DNA of 45,476 nucleotides, from positions 1 to 45,476 of the IMG/VR virus record IMGVR_UViG_3300033149_001443; one strand, given 5' to 3'. This DNA is from a virus. A model generated the notes under the pieces. It saw only the letters and a list, made by a program, of their open reading frames with translations, had not been told where the DNA came from and made no database searches. Made by a program: the position numbers and the translations under genes. Shown piece by piece: positions 7,581 through 15,123 of the stretch. How positions within the stretch are numbered: position 1 is the first letter of the stretch; every line of letters begins with the position of its first letter.

Positions 7581-7778
7581 TTAGCCGACCTTTATGTCTT
7601 TACCCGATAAGTACTTAACCAGCGATTCAATTGTGATAAATGAGGGGTTTTCAAGGTTCCCACACGCGAAAGCCTTTAGCCACGATTCTTTTATCCCAGT
7701 GTCCTTCTCTATCTCGGCGTACGTCATTGTTCGCGGTCGTCGTTTTAGCAAATCCCTTGCCTCGTCAATAACACTCAT
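7581..7778 (-). CDS. Small HTH transcription regulator (Cro/XRE-like)
   Basis: 65 aa, start at ATG 7778 (MSVIDEARDLLKRRPRTMTY) because AAAGGACTTTTAT precedes it; the upstream in-frame ATG at 7820 touches the -10 box and lacks a ribosome site. Residues about 20-50 form a helix-turn-helix (AEIEKDTGIKESWLKAFACG), then a helix (TIESLVKYLSG), like a minimal Cro/C1 domain. It is the first gene of the primase operon and is divergent from the exonuclease operon, so it probably controls that switch and itself through the palindrome at 7830-7844. Confidence 0.75.
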   Translation of the reverse strand: MSVIDEARDLLKRRPRTMTYAEIEKDTGIKESWLKAFACGNLENPSFITIESLVKYLSGKDIKVG

Positions 7779-7820
7779 ATAAAAGTCCTTTGTTGGTTTT
7801 GAGTTTTGGAAATTGAGCAT

Positions 7821-7848
7821 ACTATAGGGATATTACGATAATATTCAA
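7821..7848 (-). promoter_or_regulatory. Promoter of the regulator/primase operon
   Basis: On the minus strand -35 TTGAAT (7848-7843) and -10 TATAGT (7826-7821) with a 16-base spacer that contains the palindromic operator. Confidence 0.6.
7830..7844. promoter_or_regulatory. Palindromic operator candidate
   Basis: Perfect inverted repeat ATATTA-CGA-TAATAT in the spacer of the minus-strand promoter. A dimeric HTH protein bound here would block RNA polymerase; the neighbouring HTH gene is the obvious candidate. Confidence 0.55.
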
Positions 7849-7874
7849 GTTGAAATAAATATTCTTTTCAGCCC

Positions 7875-7903
7875 TTGACATCCTTTTGGGCCGGATCTAT
7901 GTT
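7875..7903 (+). promoter_or_regulatory. Promoter of the exonuclease/dUTPase operon
   Basis: Consensus -35 TTGACA (7875-7880), 17-base spacer, -10 TATGTT (7898-7903). It lacks the AAACGATTTG box of the early family, so it is probably regulated differently. Confidence 0.7.
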
Positions 7904-7940
7904 GAACATGCTTTAACACAAAATAAAAAGGACTGGAAAG

Positions 7941-8498
7941 ATGTTAATAGGGGTCGTAGACATTGAAACAACCGGGTTTTTCCCAAAAGGGTGCATTGTC
8001 GAAGTCGGGATAGCATCCTTGGACACGGAAACAGGCGAAGTTACGGAAGTATTTGATTCTGTTTGTCATGAGGACGGGATGACGGCAAAGGATCGGGACG
8101 CATGGATTTTTGATAATTCTAATTTGACCGTTGAGATGGTCCGGGAATCACCTTTGTTGACCGAACTACTACCCGAGCTACAATTTCAGTTTGACAGTTT
8201 CGACGCTGTAACGGCCTATAATAAATCATTCGATTTCACGTTTCTACGTGACCGAGGGTTAGTTATTGAAAAAGAATGGCCGTGTCCCATGAAAGTCGCC
8301 ACTAACGTTTGCAAGCTTCCCGGTCGGCGTCGTGGTCGGAATGATTACAAATGGCCAAAAGTCCAAGAGGCTTGGGATTTCTTTTTCCCCAACGAGCCAT
8401 ATGTCGAAGCCCATCGCGGTTGTGATGATGCCATGCATGAGGCAAAAATTGTATACGCGCTTTGCCTTCTCGGTAAGATGCCAAATAAAAAGGACTAA
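7941..8498 (+). CDS. DnaQ-like 3'-5' exonuclease (DEDDh)
   Basis: 185 aa. All three exonuclease motifs are visible: DIETTGF (7-13, Exo I), YNKSFDFTFL (93-102, Exo II) and H158 with D163 in AHRGCDDAMHEA (Exo III, H-x4-D). It would remove nucleotides from 3' ends as a proofreading or degradative enzyme. The length fits a stand-alone DnaQ domain. Since the family B polymerase at 15120 has its own exonuclease motifs, this one may serve the primase-polymerase or degrade host DNA. Start has AAAGGACTGG; dUTPase follows by three bases. Confidence 0.9.
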   Translation: MLIGVVDIETTGFFPKGCIVEVGIASLDTETGEVTEVFDSVCHEDGMTAKDRDAWIFDNSNLTVEMVRESPLLTELLPELQFQFDSFDAVTAYNKSFDFTFLRDRGLVIEKEWPCPMKVATNVCKLPGRRRGRNDYKWPKVQEAWDFFFPNEPYVEAHRGCDDAMHEAKIVYALCLLGKMPNKKD

Positions 8499-8501
8499 AT
8501 T

Positions 8502-9008
8502 ATGCCCTGCAAAACTTGTGATCGAGAGGTAGTCTGCGGCTTCTGCGGCGACGCTATGGAACATATGCCCACACTCAAAGTAAAGAAGCTGACTCCTACC
8601 GCAAAACTCCCCGTTTACTCAACTGAGGGTGCGGCGGCTATGGATTTGCACGCTGATGCAGGTACATCGCCCGGAGAAAGGGCACTTATGGGCCATCAGT
8701 CTATTATACCGACAGGTATTGCAGTTGAAGTTCCCGAAGGCTACGTTTTGAAGATTTATAGCCGCTCAGGTCACGGGTTCAAATATAGCGTGCGACTTGC
8801 TAATTGTGTGGGCATTATTGATTCCGACTATCGAGGGGAGATTCAAGTAGCGCTACACAACGACGGCAAAGGGTGCTTCTCCGTCAATCAAGGCGACCGC
8901 ATCGCACAAGCAATCCTCGAAGAGATTCCAAAAGTTGACATTGTAGAGGTTGAGGAACTTTCCGAAACGAAGCGCGGAGCGAACGGCTTTGGCTCTACTG
9001 GAAAATAA
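8502..9008 (+). CDS. dut: dUTPase with N-terminal Cys4 element
   Basis: 168 aa. Trimeric dUTPase motifs: AAAMDLHA (44-51), YSRSGHGFK (86-94), LANCVGIIDSDYRGEI (99-114), GDRIAQ (131-136) and RGANGFGSTG (158-167). It hydrolyses dUTP to dUMP, keeping uracil out of phage DNA and supplying dTMP precursors. Before the catalytic domain are two knuckles, C3-C6 and C12-C15, not normal for this enzyme. The start at 8502 is supported by AAGGACTAAATT; a shorter start at residue 19 or 22 would lose the Cys4 element but has no good ribosome site. In one operon with the exonuclease. Confidence 0.92.
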   Translation: MPCKTCDREVVCGFCGDAMEHMPTLKVKKLTPTAKLPVYSTEGAAAMDLHADAGTSPGERALMGHQSIIPTGIAVEVPEGYVLKIYSRSGHGFKYSVRLANCVGIIDSDYRGEIQVALHNDGKGCFSVNQGDRIAQAILEEIPKVDIVEVEELSETKRGANGFGSTGK

Positions 9009-9024
9009 TTCAAAATTTCTTTCT

Positions 9025-9059
9025 AAACGTTTTGACAAGTGTTAGTTTAAGTGTATATT
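9025..9059 (+). promoter_or_regulatory. Promoter P6 (AAACGATTTG-like family)
   Basis: AAACGTTTTG 9025-9034, one base different from the early box; TTGACA 9032-9037; -10 TATATT 9054-9059, then GAATTATAA. It drives the replication genes from 9114. Confidence 0.7.
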
Positions 9060-9113
9060 GAATTATAAGCAAAACGAACCACTAAACAAAAACCGAAAGA
9101 AGGAAAACACAAA

Positions 9114-9623
9114 ATGGTAAAAGCTCAAATGGTAACAGTAACGGACGAAAGCGGCAACGAAACAGTTTACACGCTCGAAGCTTTCGAAGCAAAGCGTAAT
9201 CAACTTTTGGCCGATTGGGAAAAGGCAAAACAGGCGCTTGCCTCGGCTAAAGAATTGGAAATGGAATACCGCAAAGAGTTTGTCCAGTTCGCCTCCGATT
9301 CCAGCAAGGAAAAGGGCACTGAGAACATCGAACTCGATAATGGTTTCAAGGCAAAAGTTGTCAAGAAAATCAATTACGGGTTCATTCAAGACGACGACGG
9401 GAAAGTTGACAAACCCGAGATCGAAAAGGCTCTTGATTGTATCGCCTCTACTGGCGAAGCCGGTCGCCTGATCGCTTCCCGTCTGGTCAAATGGACACCT
9501 TCCCTTTCTCAGACTGAATACAAACTACTCCCTGCTGACTGGAAAGAAACGATTGATGAAGTTCTTGTAACTAAAGCAAGCGCTCCCACACTGGCAATCG
9601 TCGCCCCCAAAGCAAAGAAATAA
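9114..9623 (+). CDS. Conserved-looking phage replication-cluster protein (169 aa)
   Basis: Starts MVKAQMVTVTDESGNETVYT behind GAAAGAAGG. It has a long charged helix (about 25-70, AKRNQLLADWEKAKQALASAKELEMEYRK), then a mixed domain with KVVKKINYGFIQDDDGKVDK, ending in an Ala/Lys-rich tail. The architecture is reminiscent of helical accessory proteins found beside Sak4/DUF669 genes in many phages; no precise family is claimed. First gene of the recombination/replication operon behind P6. Confidence 0.75.
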   Translation: MVKAQMVTVTDESGNETVYTLEAFEAKRNQLLADWEKAKQALASAKELEMEYRKEFVQFASDSSKEKGTENIELDNGFKAKVVKKINYGFIQDDDGKVDKPEIEKALDCIASTGEAGRLIASRLVKWTPSLSQTEYKLLPADWKETIDEVLVTKASAPTLAIVAPKAKK

Positions 9624-9639
9624 TTACTCAACACACGTT

Positions 9640-9685
9640 CCGGCCGGTGATAGAATGACTCCCTGTTACCGGTCGGGACTTGCGA
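9640..9685 (+). other. GC-rich imperfect hairpin between replication genes
   Basis: CCGGCCGGTGATA near 9649 pairs imperfectly with TTACCGGTCGG near 9666-9676. No T tract follows, so it may be an RNA stability or pausing element rather than a terminator. Confidence 0.35.
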
Positions 9686-9734
9686 GGCGTTCCGATTAGT
9701 TTAGAAGTCAACTTCACTGAGGAAAAGAAAGAAA

Positions 9735-10040
9735 ATGGATAAATCACCTTTGATTAAATTCGTGTACCTTATACACGGACAAATAGGAACGGGAAAAACC
9801 CAAGTGGCGGCGAAGCTCTGCCCACATGTACTTGAATTGGACAGGTCTGATTGCAAGCTTTTTCACCCAACAAACCCCGAGTTTTCCCAAGTCTTTAAAA
9901 ATATCAAAGTTCTTTCGAAAGGGACTACCCCTTTCGCAATTGTTTGCAACAAAGGGGATATCAAAACCTTTTCTGAGTTCATTTTGGAAAATGGAAAAAA
10001 TTTCGTTTTCATTATCGAAACCCAAGGCATACTGAAATGA
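9735..10040 (+). CDS. Mini P-loop protein (101 aa)
   Basis: Contains a clear Walker A (GQIGTGKT, residues 15-22) and a hydrophobic strand ending in E (FVFIIET, about 89-95) that could be Walker B. At 101 aa it is much shorter than normal P-loop ATPases or kinases. It overlaps the Sak4-type gene by four bases (ATGA), so the two are coupled. It might be a shrunken paralogue of its neighbour or a minimal nucleotide-binding accessory. No family is assigned. Confidence 0.7.
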   Translation: MDKSPLIKFVYLIHGQIGTGKTQVAAKLCPHVLELDRSDCKLFHPTNPEFSQVFKNIKVLSKGTTPFAIVCNKGDIKTFSEFILENGKNFVFIIETQGILK

Positions 10041-10717
10041 ACATTAAAGAACTAGTTCCAGCTTCCCAACTTGCCCGACAACTAGGTGTAAAGGCCGTTG
10101 TTTATGGTGGACCGGGAACGGCTAAAACCCCAATTAGCGCAACAGCTCCGCGCCCTGTAATGTGCGTTATTGAGCCCGGTATGCTTTCAATGCGTGGGGT
10201 AGATAATATCCCGGCATTTGAAGCGTACACGCCGAAGAAAATCGAAGAGTTTTTCAAGTGGGTTTTTGAATCAAAAGAAGCTTCGAATTTTGACACGATT
10301 GTCATTGACTCCCTTTCCCAATTGTGCGAAGTCATCCTTGAACAGGAATTGGCAAGAAATGTGCATGGTTTGCAGGCATACGGGAAAATGGCAACTCGCG
10401 TTTTGAAGTTGATAAACAAGCTCTATTTTCACGAAAACAAACATGCCTACATTATTGCAAAACAAACCACTGGTGAGATAGACGGCGCTGCAACAAAGTT
10501 ACCATATTTCCCCGGTAAAGAATTGAATGTTAAAATTCCCCATCTTTTTGATGAAATTTTCCATATCGGGAAAGCCAATGTTCCCGGTCAAGCCAAACCA
10601 GTTTTAGCCATGCGGACACAAAATACCTTCGGGATTATGGCACGTGATCGCTCCGGTAAACTGGATGAACTCGAACCCCCAAACCTTTCCGATATTTTCG
10701 CCAAATGCATGTCGTAA
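10037..10717 (+). CDS. Sak4-type RecA-fold recombination ATPase
   Basis: 226 aa. Walker A GGPGTAKTP (24-32), with Ala in place of the usual Gly before Lys, and Walker B TIVIDSLS (87-94) fit the AAA_24/Sak4 group of phage single-strand annealing ATPases. A later RTQNTFGIMARDRSGKL segment is a likely DNA-binding or sensor region. The following gene is a DUF669-type ssDNA-binding protein, its usual partner. The pair likely handles recombination-dependent replication and repair. Confidence 0.85.
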   Translation: MNIKELVPASQLARQLGVKAVVYGGPGTAKTPISATAPRPVMCVIEPGMLSMRGVDNIPAFEAYTPKKIEEFFKWVFESKEASNFDTIVIDSLSQLCEVILEQELARNVHGLQAYGKMATRVLKLINKLYFHENKHAYIIAKQTTGEIDGAATKLPYFPGKELNVKIPHLFDEIFHIGKANVPGQAKPVLAMRTQNTFGIMARDRSGKLDELEPPNLSDIFAKCMS

Positions 10718-10742
10718 CAAAAACAAACAAAAGGTAAAAAGA

Positions 10743-11351
10743 ATGCAATTCAAGACCCCATTTGATCCCACACAACACGCCCCGAGCCAAAGCGGGGGCT
10801 TTAGTCAAATCACCCCCGGTGACCACATTGTCACCATTGTGAGCCATGAAATCAAGGAATGCTCTTCCAGAGACGGTAGCGGAGGTATGCAATTGATTTT
10901 GGAAGCTTCCGAGGGACCGTGCAAAGGTGCTCAATGCAAAGAATGGCTGAACCTTTTCCACAACAAGCCGAAAGCCCAGCGCGCGGCAGAGGGCACCCTT
11001 TCTGCCTATTGCCATGCTATTGGTCATTTGCAACCTGTCACTAACCCCAATGTGCTATACGGTCGCCCCTTTATGGTCGAAATGGGCAACAAGCCTTTGA
11101 CTGATCAACAGGAAGAGCGCAAAGCCGAAGGTTTGGAAGTAACCCCATTCACGGAAGTGAAAAAGATCAAAGACGTTGCTGGAAATGTTCCCGGTGAAGC
11201 ACCCACCCAGGCTCCCGCCCCTGCCCCTGCTCAACAACAGCAGGAACAAGCAAGCGAACAAAGTTGGGGCAACACTACGCCCGCACAGCAACCCGCCGCA
11301 GCTCCGGCCCAAACACCCGCCGCTGAAGCCAAACCCGATTGGATGAGCTAA
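10743..11351 (+). CDS. DUF669-type ssDNA-binding protein
   Basis: 202 aa from ATG 10743 (MQFKTPFDPTQHAPSQSGGF), with AAAGG upstream; the longer in-frame reading would run inside the ATPase gene. The N-terminal part (about 1-130) has the strand pattern of phage OB-fold proteins (GDHIVTIVSHEIKECSS, GGMQLILEASEGPCKGAQCKEWLN). It is followed by a low-complexity Pro/Ala/Gln linker and ends in KPDWMS, similar in style to SSB C-terminal tips that recruit partners. Such proteins coat ssDNA and work with Sak4. No operon break on either side is obvious. Confidence 0.8.
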   Translation: MQFKTPFDPTQHAPSQSGGFSQITPGDHIVTIVSHEIKECSSRDGSGGMQLILEASEGPCKGAQCKEWLNLFHNKPKAQRAAEGTLSAYCHAIGHLQPVTNPNVLYGRPFMVEMGNKPLTDQQEERKAEGLEVTPFTEVKKIKDVAGNVPGEAPTQAPAPAPAQQQQEQASEQSWGNTTPAQQPAAAPAQTPAAEAKPDWMS

Positions 11352-11366
11352 AAGATCCACCAAGGT

Positions 11367-11390
11367 TCCCCGGTACCTTAAACCGGGACT
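11367..11390 (+). other. GC-rich hairpin 5' of the tRNA-like element
   Basis: CCCGGT / ACCGGG, six pairs with a seven-base loop ACCTTAA, located 15 bases after the DUF669 stop. It could be a weak terminator or a processing/stability hairpin; no T tract follows. Confidence 0.4.
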
Positions 11391-11392
11391 AT

Positions 11393-11485
11393 GGCACTCT
11401 TTGCGATCTAAAACACAAGATTCCTTCTTTCGTGATATAAACAGATACGGGCAAACTGTCGGTTCAAGTCCGGCGAGTGTCACCA
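11393..11485 (+). tRNA. tRNA-like element, isotype undetermined
   Basis: The 3' half is convincing: T-stem GTCGG/CCGGC around loop TTCAAGT, acceptor GAGTGTC, discriminator A and encoded CCA. The 5' acceptor GGCACTC pairs fully with it (one G-U pair). The central 58 bases are too long for an ordinary tRNA and do not fold canonically: the D-loop lacks GG. A hairpin AAGA-TTCCT-TCTT flanked by CAC/GTG replaces a clear anticodon arm. It may be a class II or degenerate tRNA, or a tRNA mimic. It separates the SSB gene from the Cas4-like gene. Confidence 0.45.
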
Positions 11486-11509
11486 AAACTTTACAGGCAA
11501 AGGAAAATT

Positions 11510-12499
11510 ATGGAACTCAATAACCCCGGAACTCCCGACCTTGTTGCAAAACAAGTCGGGTTAGATATAGATACTTACTGCGAAAATGAATACAACGATG
11601 GCCACCGTAACCACCTCGGGGCCTCCTTGATCGGTCACGACTGTAAACGCTATCTGTGGTACGTTTTCCGATGGTGCCTCGCCCCAAGCCATCCAGGAAA
11701 CATAATGAGGCTATTCCAACGGGGACACCGCGAAGAGCCCAATTTCATTGAATATCTTGAGGGAATCGGCTGCAAAGTGTGGGTAGATGATTTAGAGAAT
11801 AACCAGCTATTTTATAATCAAGAAATTGACCATTACTCAATCAACAGCCCGACACATGCGCAATTGGATATTGACGTTTCGGATAATCCCCAACATATCA
11901 AACGTGCCAAAGCCGACGGGGTCAAGTTCCCACAGTACCGAATCTCCGACGTATTCGGTCATTTTGGCGGATCGCTCGACGGAAAACTATTACTCCCAGA
12001 ACGTTATCAGATTGCCGAAAGGGTCTTAACCGAATTCAAGACCATCAATACGAAAGGTTTTAACAAGCTGACAAAAGATGGAATGGTTAAAAGTCAGCCA
12101 AAGCACTTTGCCCAAACTTCGACATATGGTTACAAGGAGGGTTTGAATTACGTCCTTTATCTGAGCTTGCACAAAGACACGGACAAAATTCATATTGAGC
12201 TTGTGAAGCTGGATCACAGTTTGGGCAAACAGATGATTGCAAAAGCCGAACAAATCATCACATCCGAAGAGGCTCCCCCGAAACTGTCTTTAAGCTGTAC
12301 CGACTTCCGCTGTAAGTTTTGCGACATGTTCGAGATTTGCCACAAAAGCGCAATGGTTGACCGCAATTGCCGAAGCTGCAAAAATGCGTTCCCGGCTGAG
12401 GAATCAAAATGGTTTTGCCGAATGCACAAAGCCGAAATTCCCCGTAAACATGTTCTTAGCGCGTGTTCATCTTATAAAGCAATAACGGATAGAGCTTAA
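11510..12499 (+). CDS. Cas4-like PD-(D/E)XK nuclease
   Basis: 329 aa from ATG 11510 (MELNNPGTPDLVAKQVGLDI), with AAAGGAAAATT upstream. Catalytic residues are visible as GGSLDGKL (D157), LTEFKT (E175, K177) and a QxxxY motif (Q202-Y206), the Cas4/RecB pattern. An iron-sulfur type Cys set is present: C45 after the N-terminal helix and C263, C268, C271, C277 at the C-terminus. A second Cys group follows (C287, C290, C303, C319), longer than plain Cas4-like phage nucleases. Expected role: ssDNA-directed exonuclease in recombination with the helicase that starts on the next base. Confidence 0.85.
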   Translation: MELNNPGTPDLVAKQVGLDIDTYCENEYNDGHRNHLGASLIGHDCKRYLWYVFRWCLAPSHPGNIMRLFQRGHREEPNFIEYLEGIGCKVWVDDLENNQLFYNQEIDHYSINSPTHAQLDIDVSDNPQHIKRAKADGVKFPQYRISDVFGHFGGSLDGKLLLPERYQIAERVLTEFKTINTKGFNKLTKDGMVKSQPKHFAQTSTYGYKEGLNYVLYLSLHKDTDKIHIELVKLDHSLGKQMIAKAEQIITSEEAPPKLSLSCTDFRCKFCDMFEICHKSAMVDRNCRSCKNAFPAEESKWFCRMHKAEIPRKHVLSACSSYKAITDRA

Positions 12500-14110
12500 A
12501 TGATCACCCCCCGTTATTACCAATCTGAAGCTGAACTTGCTGCGGTTGAATACTATCAATCTGGCGGAACCGGCAATACGGTCTTATGTTTGCCCACAGG
12601 GACAGGTAAAAGTTTAATTATCGCTTTCTTTATCATGAACATCTTGAAACGTTGGTCAGGTGTTCGGTTTATGATGCTTACTCACGTAAAAGAGTTAATC
12701 AAACAAAACGCCGATCAACTCACATCCATTTGGCCCACCGCCCCTTTGGGCATATACTCGGCAGGTTTGAAATCAAGAGACAGCTCCTTGCCTGTTATCT
12801 ATGGCGGAATTCAATCAGTTGCAAATGAGATCAAAAGGAAGGCTGAAAAAGGGCTCCCTCATTTCGGGCATAGGGACATTATAATTATCGATGAATGCCA
12901 CCTGTTAGGGCCTTCCGACGATACCAAATACGCGTTTACACTAAGTGAATTGAAAAAGATCAACCCCAAGCTACGGGTAATTGGTTTAACCGCAACGCCT
13001 TACAGATTGAAACAGGGCATGTTAACCGATGAGGGTGGGATTTTTGACGAAATCGTTTATAACGCATGTACTGTCGAGGGATTCAACAGGTTAATCAAAG
13101 AGGGTTTTTTGGCCCCGTTGATCCCCCTCAGGCAGTCGATGATGATCGACACGTCAAATGTGGGTATGCGAAACGGCGAATTCATTTCAAAGCAATTACA
13201 GGAAGCCTCAGACAAAGACGAAATTACCTATGAGGCCGTTAAAAGTGCAGTTGCCCAAGGATACAATCGTAAAAGTTGGTTAGTGTTTGCTTCGGGTATT
13301 GAACATGCGGAGCACATTGATGCGATGCTAGATTCATTCGGCGTGTCATCTGCCGTTTGTCATTCCAAGTTAAAAGCCGAAGAAAACGACAAAAGAATCG
13401 AAGCTTTCAAACGTGGCGAAATTCAAGCCCTTGTCAACAACATGAAATTGACAACTGGTTTTGATCATCCCGATATTGATTTGATCGTAGACCTCGCCCC
13501 AACTATGTCACCCGGCCTACATGTCCAGAAATATGGACGAGGTACTCGGCCTTGTCCAGGAAAGGAAAATTGCCTCGTTTTAGATTTCGCAGGGAACACA
13601 AAGAGGCTTGGACCCATCAACGACCCAGTATTGCCGAGAAAGCCCGGAAAAGGCGGCGGAGGCGAGGCCCCTATACGCATCTGTGAAGCTTGTGGCATGT
13701 ACAACCATGCGTCTGCCCGTGTTTGTGAATTGTGCGGGGCTGAATTCAGCTTTGAAACAAAGTTGCTTGCCCAAGCTGGAACTGAGGAAGTGATAAGAAC
13801 CGATACCCCGGTTATTGAGCGCTTTGAGGTTGAAAAGGTAATTTACAACAGACACACTAAAATCGGCAAACCCCCATCTATCCAAGTGAGCTATTTTTGC
13901 GGAATGCAAAGGTTCCGGGAATGGGTGGGGTTACAGCATCCTGGCTATGCCGGGCGAAAAGCCCGTTCTTGGTGGAGCGAACGCCATGAATCAGAACCCC
14001 CGGTAACAACCGACGAAGCTTTGCAAATGGTTTCCCAATTGCGGAAACCCTCACATATTCGAGTACAAACAAACACAAAATACCCCGAGATATTGGGGAC
14101 GGAGTGGTAA
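12500..14110 (+). CDS. SF2 helicase, RadD-like, with zinc ribbon
   Basis: 536 aa. Walker A TGTGKS (33-38), motif II DECH (131-134) and motif III TATPYR (164-169) define a DEAD/DEAH-box superfamily 2 helicase. The second RecA domain ends near LVLDFAGNTKRLGP. Then comes a Cys4 ribbon (CEACGMYNHASARVCELCGAEF) and a C-terminal domain with WVGLQHPGYAGRKARSWW, an arrangement seen in RadD/YejH-like phage helicases. It starts one base after the nuclease stop, suggesting a nuclease-helicase pair. Role: unwinding during replication or recombination. Confidence 0.88.
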   Translation: MITPRYYQSEAELAAVEYYQSGGTGNTVLCLPTGTGKSLIIAFFIMNILKRWSGVRFMMLTHVKELIKQNADQLTSIWPTAPLGIYSAGLKSRDSSLPVIYGGIQSVANEIKRKAEKGLPHFGHRDIIIIDECHLLGPSDDTKYAFTLSELKKINPKLRVIGLTATPYRLKQGMLTDEGGIFDEIVYNACTVEGFNRLIKEGFLAPLIPLRQSMMIDTSNVGMRNGEFISKQLQEASDKDEITYEAVKSAVAQGYNRKSWLVFASGIEHAEHIDAMLDSFGVSSAVCHSKLKAEENDKRIEAFKRGEIQALVNNMKLTTGFDHPDIDLIVDLAPTMSPGLHVQKYGRGTRPCPGKENCLVLDFAGNTKRLGPINDPVLPRKPGKGGGGEAPIRICEACGMYNHASARVCELCGAEFSFETKLLAQAGTEEVIRTDTPVIERFEVEKVIYNRHTKIGKPPSIQVSYFCGMQRFREWVGLQHPGYAGRKARSWWSERHESEPPVTTDEALQMVSQLRKPSHIRVQTNTKYPEILGTEW

Positions 14111-14112
14111 AA

Positions 14113-15123
14113 ATGAGTTGGGAAACTGGCAAAACAGAGCCCGAAAAGCCCAAGGGCAAAAAGAAAGCCTCCCAAGGCTTACTTGACGCTCTCAAATTCA
14201 TCAAGCCCGTTGTAGTCAAGAAAGGTGCTGCATTCTGCGCCATTGGCGGTAATTGGCTTGTGGCTTACAATGAGACAATGACAATCGGGGCAAGAATCGA
14301 AGAGGACTTGTGCGCATGCCCACAAATTAAGGCTTTCGAAGCTGCCCTAAAAAAGACCGGTGACGATTTAGCCATTACCCAGCTTTCGGACACTCAAATT
14401 TCAGTATCCTCAGGGGCTTTGAAAGCGCTTGTTCCTTGCGTGACATTTGGCGAACTTAATCCAACCGGACCGGACGAGAATATTCACGAAATCGACAACA
14501 GCCTTGTGAGGGCGTTTCGTCATCTTTCCCCCATCCCGGACGAGGCCCAAACCGACATCCGAAAGGCCTCTGTCTTTGTGAAAGCTTTTGAAGCCGTTGC
14601 GACCGACGGCAAAGCCTTAATCGAGTATATGCACGGGTTGAAGTTCCCCGAAATGCTGATTCCCAAACAATCCGCCGTCGCCATTTCGAAAGTTAAAAAG
14701 GAAATGGTCGGGTTTGGTTATTCCGGCCCGACTGCAACCTTTTGGTTTGAGGACGACAGTTTTATCAAGACCCGCCTCTATAATGAGCCCTATGTCGAGT
14801 ACAAATCGTTCCTTGAGTGTGGGCAACCCGAAACATGGGAAGTTCCCGAGGATTTCTCCAAGGCTGTAAAAGATGTTAATCAATTTAGCAATAGCGGACG
14901 GCTTTACTTTAAAGATGGTAAGATTTGTTCAGAAGAAAACGTTGTCGAAAGTTCAACCTATTCAATCGATCAATTGCCCGACGGAATGATTTTTAATTCT
15001 AATCTTTTATTAAAGGTTGAAAAATCGTTTAAAGAAGTGTACTTTGATATTGAAAAGAAAAAAGCTTTCTTCTTTGCCCCGAATTTACGCGGAACAATTA
15101 GCGCAATGGTTTTACAAAAATGA
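14113..15123 (+). CDS. Divergent sliding-clamp-like protein
   Basis: 336 aa from ATG 14113; GGAG at 14101 places the start here rather than at the in-frame GTG 14104. Several stretches recall the bacterial beta clamp: ATDGKALIEY (163-172) like ATDGHRL, PEMLIPKQSAVAIS (179-192) like the entry to the next clamp domain, and TRLYNEPYVEYKSF (220-233) like the clamp S/TRLI-G-FP-Y loop. It ends with a strand before VLQK. It overlaps the DNA polymerase start by four bases. Expected role: ring that tethers the polymerase to DNA. The assignment rests on weak motif resemblance and on position. Confidence 0.6.
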   Translation: MSWETGKTEPEKPKGKKKASQGLLDALKFIKPVVVKKGAAFCAIGGNWLVAYNETMTIGARIEEDLCACPQIKAFEAALKKTGDDLAITQLSDTQISVSSGALKALVPCVTFGELNPTGPDENIHEIDNSLVRAFRHLSPIPDEAQTDIRKASVFVKAFEAVATDGKALIEYMHGLKFPEMLIPKQSAVAISKVKKEMVGFGYSGPTATFWFEDDSFIKTRLYNEPYVEYKSFLECGQPETWEVPEDFSKAVKDVNQFSNSGRLYFKDGKICSEENVVESSTYSIDQLPDGMIFNSNLLLKVEKSFKEVYFDIEKKKAFFFAPNLRGTISAMVLQK

